This document shows positions 17,104 through 26,567 of a stretch of 40,828 nucleotides of DNA, piece by piece. A program made the translations under genes and the position numbers. Below the pieces are notes generated by a model. The model had not been told where the DNA came from. It saw nothing but the letters and a program-made list of their open reading frames with translations, and did no database searches. Numbering within the stretch: position 1 is the first letter of the stretch; each line of letters opens with the position of its first letter. Source of the stretch: an uncultured Pelagibacteraceae bacterium (lineage in GTDB: Bacteria > Pseudomonadota > Alphaproteobacteria > Pelagibacterales > Pelagibacteraceae); contig CACEMG010000009.1 in the NCBI GenBank assembly GCA_902560565.1, positions 1-40,828 on the forward strand, given 5' to 3'.

Positions 17104-18179
17104 TTAAAATTTATCAATCTTATCTAATTAGATCATATTGGATGATTTTATTTTTTGTTTCTCTTATTTTTTTTTCTCTTTCAATAATTTTAAATATATT
17201 TGAAGAAGTTTCTTTTTTCAAAGATATTAATGTAAATGCATTTTATCCTATTCTACTTACATTGCTAACGGCTCCGACAATTGTGTATGAAACATTTCCA
17301 TTTATTTTTTTTATATCAACACAGTTTCTTTTTATAAGACTAATGGATAAGGAAGAGTTGGATATTTTTAAAAAAATAAGTTTAAGCAATATTAAGTTAA
17401 TTGGAATTTTATCCATAAGCTCTTTTATTATTTCTCTTATACTAGTAACAATTTTTTATACTTTGGCATCCAATCTAAGATTTATGTATTTAGAAATGAA
17501 AAATAAATATTCTGGTGATAATAAATATTTGGCCATTGTTACTGAAAATGGACTGTGGATAAAAGATGAAATTGATGAATATGTTAATATTATTAACGCT
17601 GAAAAAATTGATGGCAAAGTTTTGAAGCAAGTAACGATAAACCAATTTTCAAAAGATTATAAAAACTTAAATAATATTGTTGCTGATGAAATAAATATTG
17701 AAAATAAAGAATGGCTTATAATGAAGGGTAGTTTTTCAAAAATAAATCAAGGTCTTAAATCTTTTGAAAATCTCACTTTTAAAAGTAACTTCGATGCTGA
17801 GCAAATAAATAAATTATTTTCGGACTTATCATCACTGAACATATTAGAGCTAAATAAGTTAAAAAAAGACTACTCCAATTTAGGATATTCACTCACAAAT
17901 ATTAATATACATATGCAAAAATTAATTGCATACCCAATATATCTTACTGTGATGACGATTTTTGCTTCAATAATAATGCTAAATATTAAAAGGAATAAAT
18001 CAAAACTGTTCCATATAGTTCTTGGGGTATTATTGTCAGTATTAATTTATTATATAAACTATTTTTCAAGTTTGCTTGGACAAAACGAAAGAATGCCAGA
18101 GGTAATGTCTATATGGTTGCCATTAATAATTATTTCACTATTTTGTACAATTGGCTTGGTTAGAATAAATGAGAAATGA
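17100..18179 (+). CDS. lptG: LPS export ABC transporter permease LptG
   Basis: Second permease of LptB2FG. The 359 residues have the same plan as LptF: membrane segments near 13-33, 48-78 and 100-125, a periplasmic domain (about 130-270), and three C-terminal segments. The PTIVYETFPFIFFISTQF and DKEELDIFKKISLS coupling segment are typical. It overlaps both lptF and lptD by ATGA junctions, suggesting translational coupling. The order lptF-lptG-lptD-surA-pdxA-rsmA is a classic alphaproteobacterial arrangement, which supports the assignment. The ATPase gene lptB is not in the window. Confidence 0.93.
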   Translation: MIKIYQSYLIRSYWMILFFVSLIFFSLSIILNIFEEVSFFKDINVNAFYPILLTLLTAPTIVYETFPFIFFISTQFLFIRLMDKEELDIFKKISLSNIKLIGILSISSFIISLILVTIFYTLASNLRFMYLEMKNKYSGDNKYLAIVTENGLWIKDEIDEYVNIINAEKIDGKVLKQVTINQFSKDYKNLNNIVADEINIENKEWLIMKGSFSKINQGLKSFENLTFKSNFDAEQINKLFSDLSSLNILELNKLKKDYSNLGYSLTNINIHMQKLIAYPIYLTVMTIFASIIMLNIKRNKSKLFHIVLGVLLSVLIYYINYFSSLLGQNERMPEVMSIWLPLIIISLFCTIGLVRINEK

Positions 18180-20572
18180 AAAAAATTAAATTTTTAATAG
18201 TTGTAACTTATATTTTTTTTACTTGTAATTTAAATTTATATGCTGATGAATTTAATTTTGAAGGCGAGGAAATCCAAATCTTAGATGAGGGAAATAGATT
18301 GGTATCAAAAAAAGGTGTTAAAGTAACAACTAATAATGGCCTAATTCTTGAAGGAGAAAATTTTGAGTATAATAAAACTAAATTAGAACTGGTGTTAAGC
18401 GATGAAGTGATAATAAATGATAAAAGGAAAAATATTATCATTAAAACAGATCAAATAAGATATTCAAAAAAAAAAGAAAAATTATTTACGTATAAATCTA
18501 CAAATATTCAAATTAGTGACAAATATCTTGTTGAGTCTAGTGATATAATTTTTGATAGAAATATTGGACTTTTAAAATCTAATTCGGAAACTTCAATTAT
18601 TGATAAATATAACAATGAAATTTTATCAGATGATTTTAATTATTTTTTAGATGATCAATTGATAAAAGCAAAAAATGTTTTGATAAAAGATAATCAAGAA
18701 AACATCACAATGCTAGAAAATTTAATTATAGATTTAAATCAAGATCAATTTTACGGAAAAGATATAAAAATTAATTTCAATAAAAATACTTTTGGAAATT
18801 TAGATAATGATCCTAGACTATACGGCAATACAGTTTCTTCAACAAAAAATAGATCTGTAATAACCAAGGGTGTTTTTACAACATGTAAAAAAAGAGATAA
18901 ATGTCCTCCATGGAATTTAAGAGCAGACGAGATTGTTCATGATAAGAATAAAAAAATTATTAATTATAAAAACGCTTGGCTCCAAGTTTATGATAAACCT
19001 GTATTTTATTTTCCTAAATTTTTTCATCCTGATCCAACAGTTAAAAGACAATCAGGTTTTTTAATACCAAACCTAAAAGACTCTGGAAATACAGGAGCAT
19101 CTTTATTAATTCCATATTTTAAAGTTTTGGCAGTAAATAAAGATTTAACCTTCAAACCAAGACTTTTTGCAAACAAAAATATTTTATTACAAAATGAATA
19201 TAGACAGATAAATAAAAATTCAAATCATATAATGGATTTTGGATTGTTTACTTCAGAGCTTAATAACAAAAATGAAACTTCGAAATCACATTTTTTTTCT
19301 AACACTAATATAAATTTTGCAAATAATTTTTTTGAAAATGCAAATTTTGAGATTAATGTTGAACAAGTGTCAAATGATACTTACTTAAAAAAATATAAAC
19401 CATCTTCCGAGTTAATAGACAACGAAAACTTAATGCATAATTTTTTCAGATTAGATGGATATAATGAAAATACTTCACTATTAATCGAAGTAGAGAGCTT
19501 TGAAGACCTGACAAAATCTACAAGTGACAGATATGAATATATTTACCCTAATATTGATTATTCAAAAGAATTTGTAACTGATAGTATTCCAGGATCATTT
19601 AATTTATCATCAAATTTTTATCAAAAACAATATGATACAAATAAATATACATCAAGTTTAGTTACAGATCTAATGTATAATTCAGAAACAAAGTTTAATG
19701 AAATGGGAATGCTAAAAGATTTTCAAATTCTTTTCAAAAATCCTAATACGATTAATAAAACTGGATCGAATAATGAAAGTGATACAGAGACAAAATTGTT
19801 AACAAAATTAATGTATTCCCTTAGTTATCCTCTTAAAAAAGAGGGGTTGTTATATGATAAATTATTGAAACCATCTTTATCTTTACGATTTAGCCCTAAT
19901 AACACCAAAAATATGTCGGCTGCAGATAGAGTGGTGAATGTTAACAATATAAATTCATTTAATAGATTATCAATTACTAATGGGGTTGAGGGGGCTCAAT
20001 CTTTGACGGCTGGTTTGGATTATGTATTGAGAAATAAGAATGGTAATGACAAAATATCAATGAATTTAGCTCAAGTTTACAGAGATAAAGAAAACCCAGA
20101 TTTGCCTCTTAACAGTACCTTGAATAATAAATATTCTGACATCATTGGAAATGTAAAATTTAATTTGTTTGATAACTTAAGTTTTGAATATGATTTTATT
20201 GCAGATAATAATTTTAATAGACTTAACTACAATTTGATGAACACATCTTTGCAGGTAAATAATTTTGTTACTAGTTTTGAATATCTTGAAGAAAGAGGTG
20301 ATATTGGAACTAAAAGCTATATTAAAAATCAGACCAAGTATGCATTTGATGATAATAACAGTTTAAGTTTTGCTACAAGAAGAAATAGAGAATTAGAAAT
20401 GACTGAATTTTATAATTTAGTTTATCAATATGAAAATGATTGTTTGAAAGCTGCAATAGAATATAACAAAAACTTTTATAGTGATACTGACATAGATCCT
20501 GAGGAAGAGCTGTTATTTACATTAACTATTGTGCCTTTTTCAAAAATAAGTTCAACAAATGTAAATAAATAA
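18176..20572 (+). CDS. lptD: LPS-assembly outer-membrane protein LptD
   Basis: Outer-membrane barrel that inserts LPS into the outer leaflet together with LptE. The 798-residue protein has a signal peptide (1-23, cut near LYA-DE), an N-terminal OstA/LptA-like jellyroll (about 25-200) and the C-terminal barrel. At the domain junction is the conserved FTTCKKRDKCPPWNLRA (Cys237, Cys243), and the KPVFYFPKFFHPD segment marks the start of the barrel. Only one C-terminal cysteine (Cys756, in ENDCLKAA) is present, so the disulfide pattern differs from the two-pair arrangement of E. coli. ATGA overlap with lptG, TAATG junction with the SurA-like gene. No lptE is visible, as is usual for this locus. 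Confidence 0.94.
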   Translation: MKKIKFLIVVTYIFFTCNLNLYADEFNFEGEEIQILDEGNRLVSKKGVKVTTNNGLILEGENFEYNKTKLELVLSDEVIINDKRKNIIIKTDQIRYSKKKEKLFTYKSTNIQISDKYLVESSDIIFDRNIGLLKSNSETSIIDKYNNEILSDDFNYFLDDQLIKAKNVLIKDNQENITMLENLIIDLNQDQFYGKDIKINFNKNTFGNLDNDPRLYGNTVSSTKNRSVITKGVFTTCKKRDKCPPWNLRADEIVHDKNKKIINYKNAWLQVYDKPVFYFPKFFHPDPTVKRQSGFLIPNLKDSGNTGASLLIPYFKVLAVNKDLTFKPRLFANKNILLQNEYRQINKNSNHIMDFGLFTSELNNKNETSKSHFFSNTNINFANNFFENANFEINVEQVSNDTYLKKYKPSSELIDNENLMHNFFRLDGYNENTSLLIEVESFEDLTKSTSDRYEYIYPNIDYSKEFVTDSIPGSFNLSSNFYQKQYDTNKYTSSLVTDLMYNSETKFNEMGMLKDFQILFKNPNTINKTGSNNESDTETKLLTKLMYSLSYPLKKEGLLYDKLLKPSLSLRFSPNNTKNMSAADRVVNVNNINSFNRLSITNGVEGAQSLTAGLDYVLRNKNGNDKISMNLAQVYRDKENPDLPLNSTLNNKYSDIIGNVKFNLFDNLSFEYDFIADNNFNRLNYNLMNTSLQVNNFVTSFEYLEERGDIGTKSYIKNQTKYAFDDNNSLSFATRRNRELEMTEFYNLVYQYENDCLKAAIEYNKNFYSDTDIDPEEELLFTLTIVPFSKISSTNVNK

Positions 20573-21507
20573 TGAAAATATTAAACTTAATGTTTTTCAT
20601 TTTCGTCATTTTTATCTTTCCAAAATATTCTTATTTAAATGAAATCTCTATAATTTATACAGTCGACAATGTTCCAGTGACAAGCAACGAGATTGAAAAC
20701 GAAATTTCTTATCTAAAAATAGTTAATAAAAATTTGAATAATCTCGAAGATGAGGCTTTGGTTGTTTATGCCTCAAAATCAATCTTGAAAGAAAAAATAA
20801 AAGAATTAGAGGTTTCTAAATTCTATAAATTTGGCATGAATGACAACATTGTTGAACAAAATGTAAATAGTTTAATATTTTCCAAAGGTTTTAATAACAT
20901 GGATGACTTTAAAATAATACTTGCTGAGGGCGGGTTAAATATTGATTATCTTAAAAGAAAAGTTGAGATAGAACTTCTTTGGAATAATTTAATCTTTGAA
21001 AAATATATAAATAAACTTTCAATAGATAAAAAAAAAATTGAAAAGAATTTAAAATTAAAAATAGAAAATGAAAATAAACAAATTGAAGAATATAACTTAT
21101 CTGAGATATTATTCGTTCCGGAATCAAGTGGATCAGAGAACGAAGAAATCAATAAAATTATTGAAAGTATAAAAGATATTGGTTTTGAAAACGCTGCAAT
21201 TACTTATAGTTTATCAAATACAGCAGGTAGTGGAGGAAATATAGGTTGGTTAAAAGAAACACAGCTTTCTAAAAACATTCTCGAAAAAATAAAAGATCTA
21301 GATATTGGTCAAGTAAGCGAGGTCATAAATGCACCAACCGGAAAATTAATATTATATTTGAAGGATAAAAGAAAAGTAAAAGAAAAGATTTCTTTTGAAG
21401 AAGAATTAAAAAAGGTTTTAGCTTCAGAAAAAAATAAGCAGCTTAATCAATTTTCGGCAATATATTTTAAAAAAGTTGAATTAAATACAGCAATAAATGA
21501 AAAATAA
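20572..21507 (+). CDS. surA: SurA-like periplasmic chaperone / peptidyl-prolyl isomerase
   Basis: Periplasmic chaperone for outer-membrane proteins such as LptD. The 311-residue protein has a signal peptide (about 1-20), a SurA N-terminal helical domain (about 25-165) beginning YTVDNVPVTSNEIENE, and a single parvulin domain (about 168-272) with LSEILFVPE, SLSNTAGSGGNIGWLKE and GQVSEVINAPTGKLILYL. E. coli SurA has two parvulin domains; one is common in alphaproteobacteria. It sits between lptD (TAATG overlap) and pdxA (11-base overlap), the canonical surA position. Confidence 0.9.
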   Translation: MKILNLMFFIFVIFIFPKYSYLNEISIIYTVDNVPVTSNEIENEISYLKIVNKNLNNLEDEALVVYASKSILKEKIKELEVSKFYKFGMNDNIVEQNVNSLIFSKGFNNMDDFKIILAEGGLNIDYLKRKVEIELLWNNLIFEKYINKLSIDKKKIEKNLKLKIENENKQIEEYNLSEILFVPESSGSENEEINKIIESIKDIGFENAAITYSLSNTAGSGGNIGWLKETQLSKNILEKIKDLDIGQVSEVINAPTGKLILYLKDKRKVKEKISFEEELKKVLASEKNKQLNQFSAIYFKKVELNTAINEK

Positions 21508-22477
21508 ACCTATAATTGTAGTAGCTGGTGAACCATATAGTATTTTTTTTGAGATATTTTTTAAGTCATTAAAAAAAAAATCAATTAGAAATATAAATAA
21601 TCCTATAATATTGGTCGCATCCAAAAATTTACTCATTAAACAAATGAAAGCATTAAAATACAAATTTAATTTAAAAGAACTTAGTTTTAAAAATTTAAAT
21701 TTAACAAAAATAAATAATAAAAAAATTAATATTTTTAACGTAAATTTTAATCATAATAAAACTTATGATAAAATAACTTCTAAATCTTCAAATTACATAA
21801 AAGAATGTTGTACTGTTGCTGTTAAATTATTAAACAAAACATCCTCAAAGGTACTGATTAATGGTCCGGTTTCAAAAAAACACTTTCTTAATAAAAATTT
21901 TCCTGGAATGACAGAATACTTTGCATCCTTAGTAGGGGGGAAGAATAAAGAAGTTATGCTAATATACAATCAAGCTAGCTCTGTTAGTCCAGTTACAACT
22001 CACTTTCCACTAAAAAAAATTTTTACAAGAATTACAACAAAAAAAATAATTGAAAATGTTAAAACTATAAATTTTTTTTATAAAAAGTATCTTAATAAAT
22101 CCCCTAAATTTGCAATAACTGGTTTAAATCCCCATTGTGAAAGTTTAGATAAAATTTCAGAAGAGGAAAAAATAATAATTCCAGCTATAAAAAAACTGAA
22201 AATAAGTAAAATTAAAGTTTACGGACCATTTCCTGCAGACACAATTTTTTTAAAAGAAAAATTAAAACAATACGACATTGTTGTTGGTATGTACCACGAT
22301 CAAGTACTAACTCCTATTAAAACAATACACGGATTTGATGCAATTAATATTACCTTAGGTCTTCCTTTTTTTAGATTAACACCAGACCATGGACCAAATT
22401 TATCAATGTTAGGTAAAAACGTGTCAAATCCAAAAAGCTTAATTAAGACATTTGAATTTGCTAAAAAATTAAAGTGA
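21497..22477 (+). CDS. pdxA: 4-hydroxythreonine-4-phosphate dehydrogenase
   Basis: NAD-dependent step of the DXP-dependent pyridoxal-phosphate pathway; its product is used by PdxJ. The 326 residues include KNKPIIVVAGEP at the start, INGPVSKKHF (121-130), and the three metal-binding histidines: His169 in VTTHFPLKK, His213 in LNPHCES and His267 in GMYHDQVLTPIK. LPFFRLTPDHGPN near the C-terminus is also typical. It is very Lys/Asn-rich between residues 20 and 100 but the active site is intact. It overlaps the SurA-like gene by 11 bases and rsmA by GTGA. Confidence 0.95.
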   Translation: MKNKPIIVVAGEPYSIFFEIFFKSLKKKSIRNINNPIILVASKNLLIKQMKALKYKFNLKELSFKNLNLTKINNKKINIFNVNFNHNKTYDKITSKSSNYIKECCTVAVKLLNKTSSKVLINGPVSKKHFLNKNFPGMTEYFASLVGGKNKEVMLIYNQASSVSPVTTHFPLKKIFTRITTKKIIENVKTINFFYKKYLNKSPKFAITGLNPHCESLDKISEEEKIIIPAIKKLKISKIKVYGPFPADTIFLKEKLKQYDIVVGMYHDQVLTPIKTIHGFDAINITLGLPFFRLTPDHGPNLSMLGKNVSNPKSLIKTFEFAKKLK

Positions 22478-23262
22478 ACATTAAACCAAAAAAAAAACTT
22501 GGTCAAAATTTTCTAATAGATAAAAATATAATAAAAAAAATAGTTGAATGTGTATCAATTAATAACGAAAATGAAATTTTAGAGATCGGTCCAGGAACAG
22601 GAAATTTGACAGAGTTTTTAATAAAAAAAAATCCGAAAAAAATTTTTTTAATTGAAAAAGATAAAAATTTAATCAACATATTAAAAAATAAATTTTATAA
22701 TAAAGCAAAAATTTTAAATGAAGATATATTGCAATTTACTAAAAACGATTTATTAACCGACAATTCAATAATTTTTGGAAACCTTCCATATAATGTGTCA
22801 TCTCAAATTTTAACTAAGTTTATTTTTAACAAGGAAAAGTTTAAATTTAAGATGTTAATATTTATGTTCCAAAAAGAATTAGCAGATAGAATAGTTGCTG
22901 ATGTTAATAATTCAAACTACGGTAGGTTGTCAATATTATGTAAGTGGAAATTTAATACAAAAAAAGTATTCGAAATAAGTCCAAATTCATTTTATCCAAA
23001 ACCAAAAATTAAAAGCACATTACTTATTTTTACACCTAGGACAAATATAGTAAAATTTAAAAATCATAACTCATTAGAAAAAATTACTAGAATATTTTTT
23101 AATCAAAGAAGAAAAAAAATAAAAAAACAATTTGCTTATTTCTTTAAAGAAAATTCTAAAATTATTCAAAAACTAAACATAAATTTAGATATGAGGCCGC
23201 AAAATTTAACCCCTGAAACATACTTTAACTTAGCACTCGAATTAGAAAAATTAAGAAATTAA
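22474..23262 (+). CDS. rsmA: 16S rRNA (adenine1518-N6/adenine1519-N6)-dimethyltransferase
   Basis: Dimethylates two adjacent adenines in the 3'-terminal hairpin of 16S rRNA late in 30S maturation (KsgA). The 262 residues begin [13 protein letters not shown], then the SAM-binding [11 protein letters not shown] (37-47), an IEKD acidic loop, and the catalytic NLPYN (103-107), with a C-terminal helical domain. The start is GTG at 22474, overlapping the pdxA stop as GTGA; the next residues [10 protein letters not shown] leave no doubt about the start. It overlaps convergent gmk by 12 bases. Confidence 0.96.
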   Translation: MNIKPKKKLGQNFLIDKNIIKKIVECVSINNENEILEIGPGTGNLTEFLIKKNPKKIFLIEKDKNLINILKNKFYNKAKILNEDILQFTKNDLLTDNSIIFGNLPYNVSSQILTKFIFNKEKFKFKMLIFMFQKELADRIVADVNNSNYGRLSILCKWKFNTKKVFEISPNSFYPKPKIKSTLLIFTPRTNIVKFKNHNSLEKITRIFFNQRRKKIKKQFAYFFKENSKIIQKLNINLDMRPQNLTPETYFNLALELEKLRN

Positions 23263-23886
23263 TTTTTCAACATGTTTTTCTATTCTTTGTTTATCAAAAG
23301 AGACTTTTTTTTTCGAAGAAACAATATTTTCAATAACTTCTATTACTTCATTATAACAAATCTCTAAATTATCATTTATCACTACATAATCATAATCTAC
23401 CCAATGTTTAATATCTTTGTAAAATTCTTTCATTCTTTCAGATGCAATTAATTTGTCTTTCATATCTCTGTTCGAAAGTCTTTCAAATAAAACTTCTTTA
23501 CTAGGAGGTAGAACAAAAAATGAAAATATATTGAAATTTTTACTTTGCGACTTAATTTGTTTGCTCCCTTGCCAATCTATATCAAATAAAATATTTATTC
23601 CTTCTGATAAATTTTTAATTACAGGGCTTCTTGAAGTTCCATAGTAATTATCAAATACTTTTGCGTATTCTAAGAACTCTCTCTGTTTAATTAAACTTTG
23701 AAATGTTTTATCATCAACAAAATGGTAATCTTTACCATTAACTTCTTTGCTTCTTGGTTTTCTGGTGGTATGTGAAATTGAAATAGTAAAGTTTTCTTTT
23801 TTTGAAACTAGTTTTACTAATGTTGTTTTTCCAGCTCCAGATGGTGATGAAAATATAAATATAGATCCATCAGTCTTAGGGGACAT
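23251..23886 (-). CDS. gmk: guanylate kinase
   Basis: Phosphorylates GMP to GDP. The 211 residues show the P-loop [11 protein letters not shown] (13-23), the GMP-binding [29 protein letters not shown], and [10 protein letters not shown]. It is the last gene of a leftward group after acpP, only 12 bases beyond the acpP stop. In other alphaproteobacteria fabF, mltG and often a YicC-family gene separate acpP from gmk. The gene also overlaps convergent rsmA by 12 bases. Confidence 0.96.
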   Translation of the reverse strand: MSPKTDGSIFIFSSPSGAGKTTLVKLVSKKENFTISISHTTRKPRSKEVNGKDYHFVDDKTFQSLIKQREFLEYAKVFDNYYGTSRSPVIKNLSEGINILFDIDWQGSKQIKSQSKNFNIFSFFVLPPSKEVLFERLSNRDMKDKLIASERMKEFYKDIKHWVDYDYVVINDNLEICYNEVIEVIENIVSSKKKVSFDKQRIEKHVEKLIS

Positions 23887-23898
23887 TCTTAATAAAAT

Positions 23899-24138
23899 TT
23901 AATTACTTTTACTTTCTATAAATTTAATCGCGTCACCAACAGTAAGTATTTTTTCTGCTTCACTATCTGAAATTTCAGATCCAAACTCTTCTTCAAAAGC
24001 CATTACAAGTTCTACTGTATCTAGGCTATCTGCACCTAAATCATCTATAAAACTTGATTCCTCTGTTACTTTTGCCTCTTCAATACCCAGGTGGTCTGCA
24101 ACAATTTTTTTTACTTTACTTGAAACTTCTTCTGACAT
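23899..24138 (-). CDS. acpP: acyl carrier protein
   Basis: Carries acyl chains in fatty-acid synthesis on a 4'-phosphopantetheine arm. The 79-residue acidic protein has the four-helix pattern and the GADSLD motif, with Ser38 as attachment site. It lies downstream of fabG with a 48-base gap, unusually large for this window, which may hold its own promoter, and has a clear AAAAGGA Shine-Dalgarno. High expression would be expected for this product. Confidence 0.98.
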   Translation of the reverse strand: MSEEVSSKVKKIVADHLGIEEAKVTEESSFIDDLGADSLDTVELVMAFEEEFGSEISDSEAEKILTVGDAIKFIESKSN

Positions 24139-24143
24139 GTTAA

Positions 24144-24150
24144 TCCTTTT
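24144..24150 (-). promoter_or_regulatory. Shine-Dalgarno of acpP
   Basis: AAAAGGA on the minus strand, five bases before the acpP ATG. It stands out because most genes here lack a recognisable site, and fits strong expression of acyl carrier protein. Confidence 0.65.
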
Positions 24151-24186
24151 GTTATAATTTTGTCTATAAATTAATAATTAACTTTG

Positions 24187-24918
24187 TCAAGCCATATACA
24201 TGCCTCCATTAACATGTATTGTTTCTCCAGTTATGTATGAAGATTCGTTTGATGATAAAAAGGCAACAGTATTTGAAACATCTTCTCCAGACCCAAGACG
24301 ATTCATTGGGATTCTTGATAAAAGTTCTGATTTAAATTGATCTGAAATTTTATCAGTCATATTTGTTTTTATAAACCCAGGAGAGACACAGTTTATTGTA
24401 ATATTTTTTTTTGCATATTCTATAGCCAAACTTTTAGACATTGATACCACTCCAGCCTTTGATGCTGAGTAATTTCCTTGACCAACATTCCCAGTATGAC
24501 CAACGATTGAGGTTATATTTACAATTCTTCCAAATTTATTTTTGAGCATTTTTTTAATTGAACTTTTACACAAGTAAAATGTTGAGGTAAGATTGACATC
24601 AATAACTTTTTGCCATTCTTCATTCTTCATTCTCAGTGATAAATTATCTTTAGTAATCCCAGCATTGTTAATTAAAATATCCAGACCTCCTAGATTAGAA
24701 AAAACTCTTTCTATAAATTCGTCGATTTTATCATGTTTTGAAATATCAAATTGTTCAGTAATTAAATTAGGATTTTTATCTTTTAAAGAATTTAACTTTT
24801 CCAAATTGGTTCCAGTTCCAAGGACCGTTCCATTTAAGGATAAAAATTTTCCAACAATATCTCCACCAATTCCTCCTGTTGCACCTGTTACAAGAATTTT
24901 TTTTCCTTTAAAATCCAT
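24187..24918 (-). CDS. fabG: 3-oxoacyl-[acyl-carrier-protein] reductase
   Basis: NADPH-dependent reduction of 3-oxoacyl-ACP in fatty-acid elongation. The 243-residue short-chain dehydrogenase has the cofactor loop TGATGGIGG (11-19), NNAG (84-87), and the catalytic tetrad Asn109, Ser137, Tyr150 and Lys154 (YSASK). Family and cluster position (fabD-fabG-acpP) support FabG rather than a generic SDR. It overlaps fabD by 11 bases. Confidence 0.95.
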   Translation of the reverse strand: MDFKGKKILVTGATGGIGGDIVGKFLSLNGTVLGTGTNLEKLNSLKDKNPNLITEQFDISKHDKIDEFIERVFSNLGGLDILINNAGITKDNLSLRMKNEEWQKVIDVNLTSTFYLCKSSIKKMLKNKFGRIVNITSIVGHTGNVGQGNYSASKAGVVSMSKSLAIEYAKKNITINCVSPGFIKTNMTDKISDQFKSELLSRIPMNRLGSGEDVSNTVAFLSSNESSYITGETIHVNGGMYMA

Positions 24919-25846
24919 AGATATTTTTTAAAGTATTTATATCTTCTTCCCTATTTATTGCACTAACTTTTACATCCTTGTTTATTCTTTTAACAAGACC
25001 AGACAAGACTTTTCCAGGTCCAATTTCAATAAAATCGCTAGTTCCATTATCTATCATATATTTTATACTTTCTCTCCATTTTACTTTACTTTCAATTTGT
25101 TGGGTTAAAAGATTTTTAATTTCTGAAGTGTTGTTCATTATTTCGCCTGTAACGTTTGATATAATATTCTTTTTAACCGGGAAAATATTTAATTCTTCTA
25201 TTTCTGGTTTCATAATATTGGTTGCTTTATTCATTAACTTACAATGAAATGGTGCACTAACGGGTAAAAGGATGTTTTTAATATTATTTTTTTTTAAATC
25301 TAAACTAAATTTTTTGATATCTCCTATTTTTCCACTTAATACAACTTGGCCCTCTGAATTATCATTTGCAACAAAACACTCGTAGTTAAAAGAATTTTCT
25401 TTAAGTAAATTTTCAATAAATTCTATTTTTGAACCAAGAACTGCGATCATTCCCCCTTCTCCTTTTGGAACTGATGATTGCATTGCCTGCCCTCTTTTTT
25501 TTAAAATCGTTAGAGTTTCTTCAAAATTTAAAAAACCAGCTGAACTTAGAGCTGTGTATTCACCTAGGGAATGCCCAGCATAAAATTTAACTTTTGAAAC
25601 ATCAAATTCAAATTCTTTAGTAAGTAATTCAAAAATTGAATATCCAACTAAGAAAATTGCTGGTTGGGTATTCTCAGTTAAATCTAATTGTTCTTTTGGC
25701 CCTTCAAATATTAACTTTTTTATTGGAAAATTTAAAACCTCATCAGCTTTATCAAAAATATTTTTAACTTTATCAAACTTTTCATAAAATTCTTTACACA
25801 TGCCAACAGTTTGTGAGCCCTGACCTGGAAATATTAAAGAAAACAT
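24908..25846 (-). CDS. fabD: malonyl-CoA:ACP transacylase
   Basis: Loads malonyl groups onto ACP. The 312 residues contain FPGQGSQTVGM at the N-terminus, the nucleophile elbow GHSLGEY (Ser93), the catalytic His in APFHC near residue 202, and the EIGPGKVLSGLVKRI C-terminal signature. It opens the fabD-fabG-acpP-gmk group, divergent from rpsF across 77 bases that must carry both promoters. Confidence 0.96.
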   Translation of the reverse strand: MFSLIFPGQGSQTVGMCKEFYEKFDKVKNIFDKADEVLNFPIKKLIFEGPKEQLDLTENTQPAIFLVGYSIFELLTKEFEFDVSKVKFYAGHSLGEYTALSSAGFLNFEETLTILKKRGQAMQSSVPKGEGGMIAVLGSKIEFIENLLKENSFNYECFVANDNSEGQVVLSGKIGDIKKFSLDLKKNNIKNILLPVSAPFHCKLMNKATNIMKPEIEELNIFPVKKNIISNVTGEIMNNTSEIKNLLTQQIESKVKWRESIKYMIDNGTSDFIEIGPGKVLSGLVKRINKDVKVSAINREEDINTLKNIYGF

Positions 25847-25885
25847 ATAGATATATTTAACTTTTTTATATTGTAATTAAAGAAT

Positions 25886-25891
25886 TATAAT
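25886..25891 (+). promoter_or_regulatory. possible -10 element for rpsF
   Basis: A perfect TATAAT lies 33 bases before the rpsF ATG in the 77-base fabD/rpsF divergent region. The matching -35 region (about 25863-25868, TTTTTA) is poor, so this rests mainly on the -10 and its position before a ribosomal operon. Confidence 0.4.
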
Positions 25892-25923
25892 AGTATATCC
25901 TCACTTTTTAATAAATAATATTT

Positions 25924-26298
25924 ATGAACTTATACGAACACACAATTGTTGCAAGACAGGATACAAGTCCATACCAGCTAAAACAGATAACTGAAAAATA
26001 TTCTTCAATCGTGACAAAAAACAAAGGCGAAATTGTACAGACCCAAAATTGGGGACTTTTAAGTTTAGCATATCTTATTAAAAAAAATAAAAAAGGAAAC
26101 TATATTCATTTCAAAATTAAAGGACCCTCAAGTTTAATTCTGGATTTAGAAAAAAATGAAAGAATGGATAAAAATTTATTGAGGTATATGACAGTAAAGG
26201 TTAAAAAATTTGACCTAGAAACAAACTACTTTTTGGGAAAAGACAAAGATAAAGACGAAACAGATATAACTAAATCGTCAAAAAAGAAATCTAACTAA
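25924..26298 (+). CDS. rpsF: 30S ribosomal protein bS6
   Basis: Small-subunit protein that pairs with bS18 on the platform. The 124 residues begin [14 protein letters not shown] and include the [23 protein letters not shown] segment and [15 protein letters not shown], followed by a charged Lys/Asp tail. It is first in rpsF-rpsR-rplI with TAATG junctions. The short leader has no room for the structured S6:S18-binding leader known from other bacteria. Confidence 0.96.
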   Translation: MNLYEHTIVARQDTSPYQLKQITEKYSSIVTKNKGEIVQTQNWGLLSLAYLIKKNKKGNYIHFKIKGPSSLILDLEKNERMDKNLLRYMTVKVKKFDLETNYFLGKDKDKDETDITKSSKKKSN

Positions 26299-26567
26299 TG
26301 CAAAAAAAAAGGAATAACAAAAAAAAATCTCAGAGTAATTTTGCTAAATTGAGCATTTTTCAGCCAAACAAATACAAGTTCAAAAAAAAATGTCCACTTT
26401 CTATAAAAGGTGCACCCGTAGTTGATTACAAAAATATAAAACTTCTTAAAAGATATGTATCTGAGAATGGAAAAATACTGCCGTCTAGAATTACTAATGT
26501 AAGTCAAAAAAAACAAAGAGAGTTATCAGTATCAATTAAAAGGGCAAGAAATTTAGGATTGATGTAA
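26298..26567 (+). CDS. rpsR: 30S ribosomal protein bS18
   Basis: Small-subunit platform protein, partner of bS6. The 89 residues have a basic N-terminal extension (1-30) and the conserved core [25 protein letters not shown], then [20 protein letters not shown] cysteine at position 32 (KKKCPLS) lies where the family often has one. It is coupled to both neighbours by TAATG overlaps. Confidence 0.96.
   Translation: MQKKRNNKKKSQSNFAKLSIFQPNKYKFKKKCPLSIKGAPVVDYKNIKLLKRYVSENGKILPSRITNVSQKKQRELSVSIKRARNLGLM

Noticed and set aside
24593..24931. 112-codon open frame opposite fabG
   Set aside because: It is antisense to a well-conserved enzyme and its translation has no recognisable pattern.
26295..26516. 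73-codon open frame opposite rpsR
   Set aside because: Antisense shadow of a ribosomal protein gene rich in Lys codons, giving Phe-rich nonsense.
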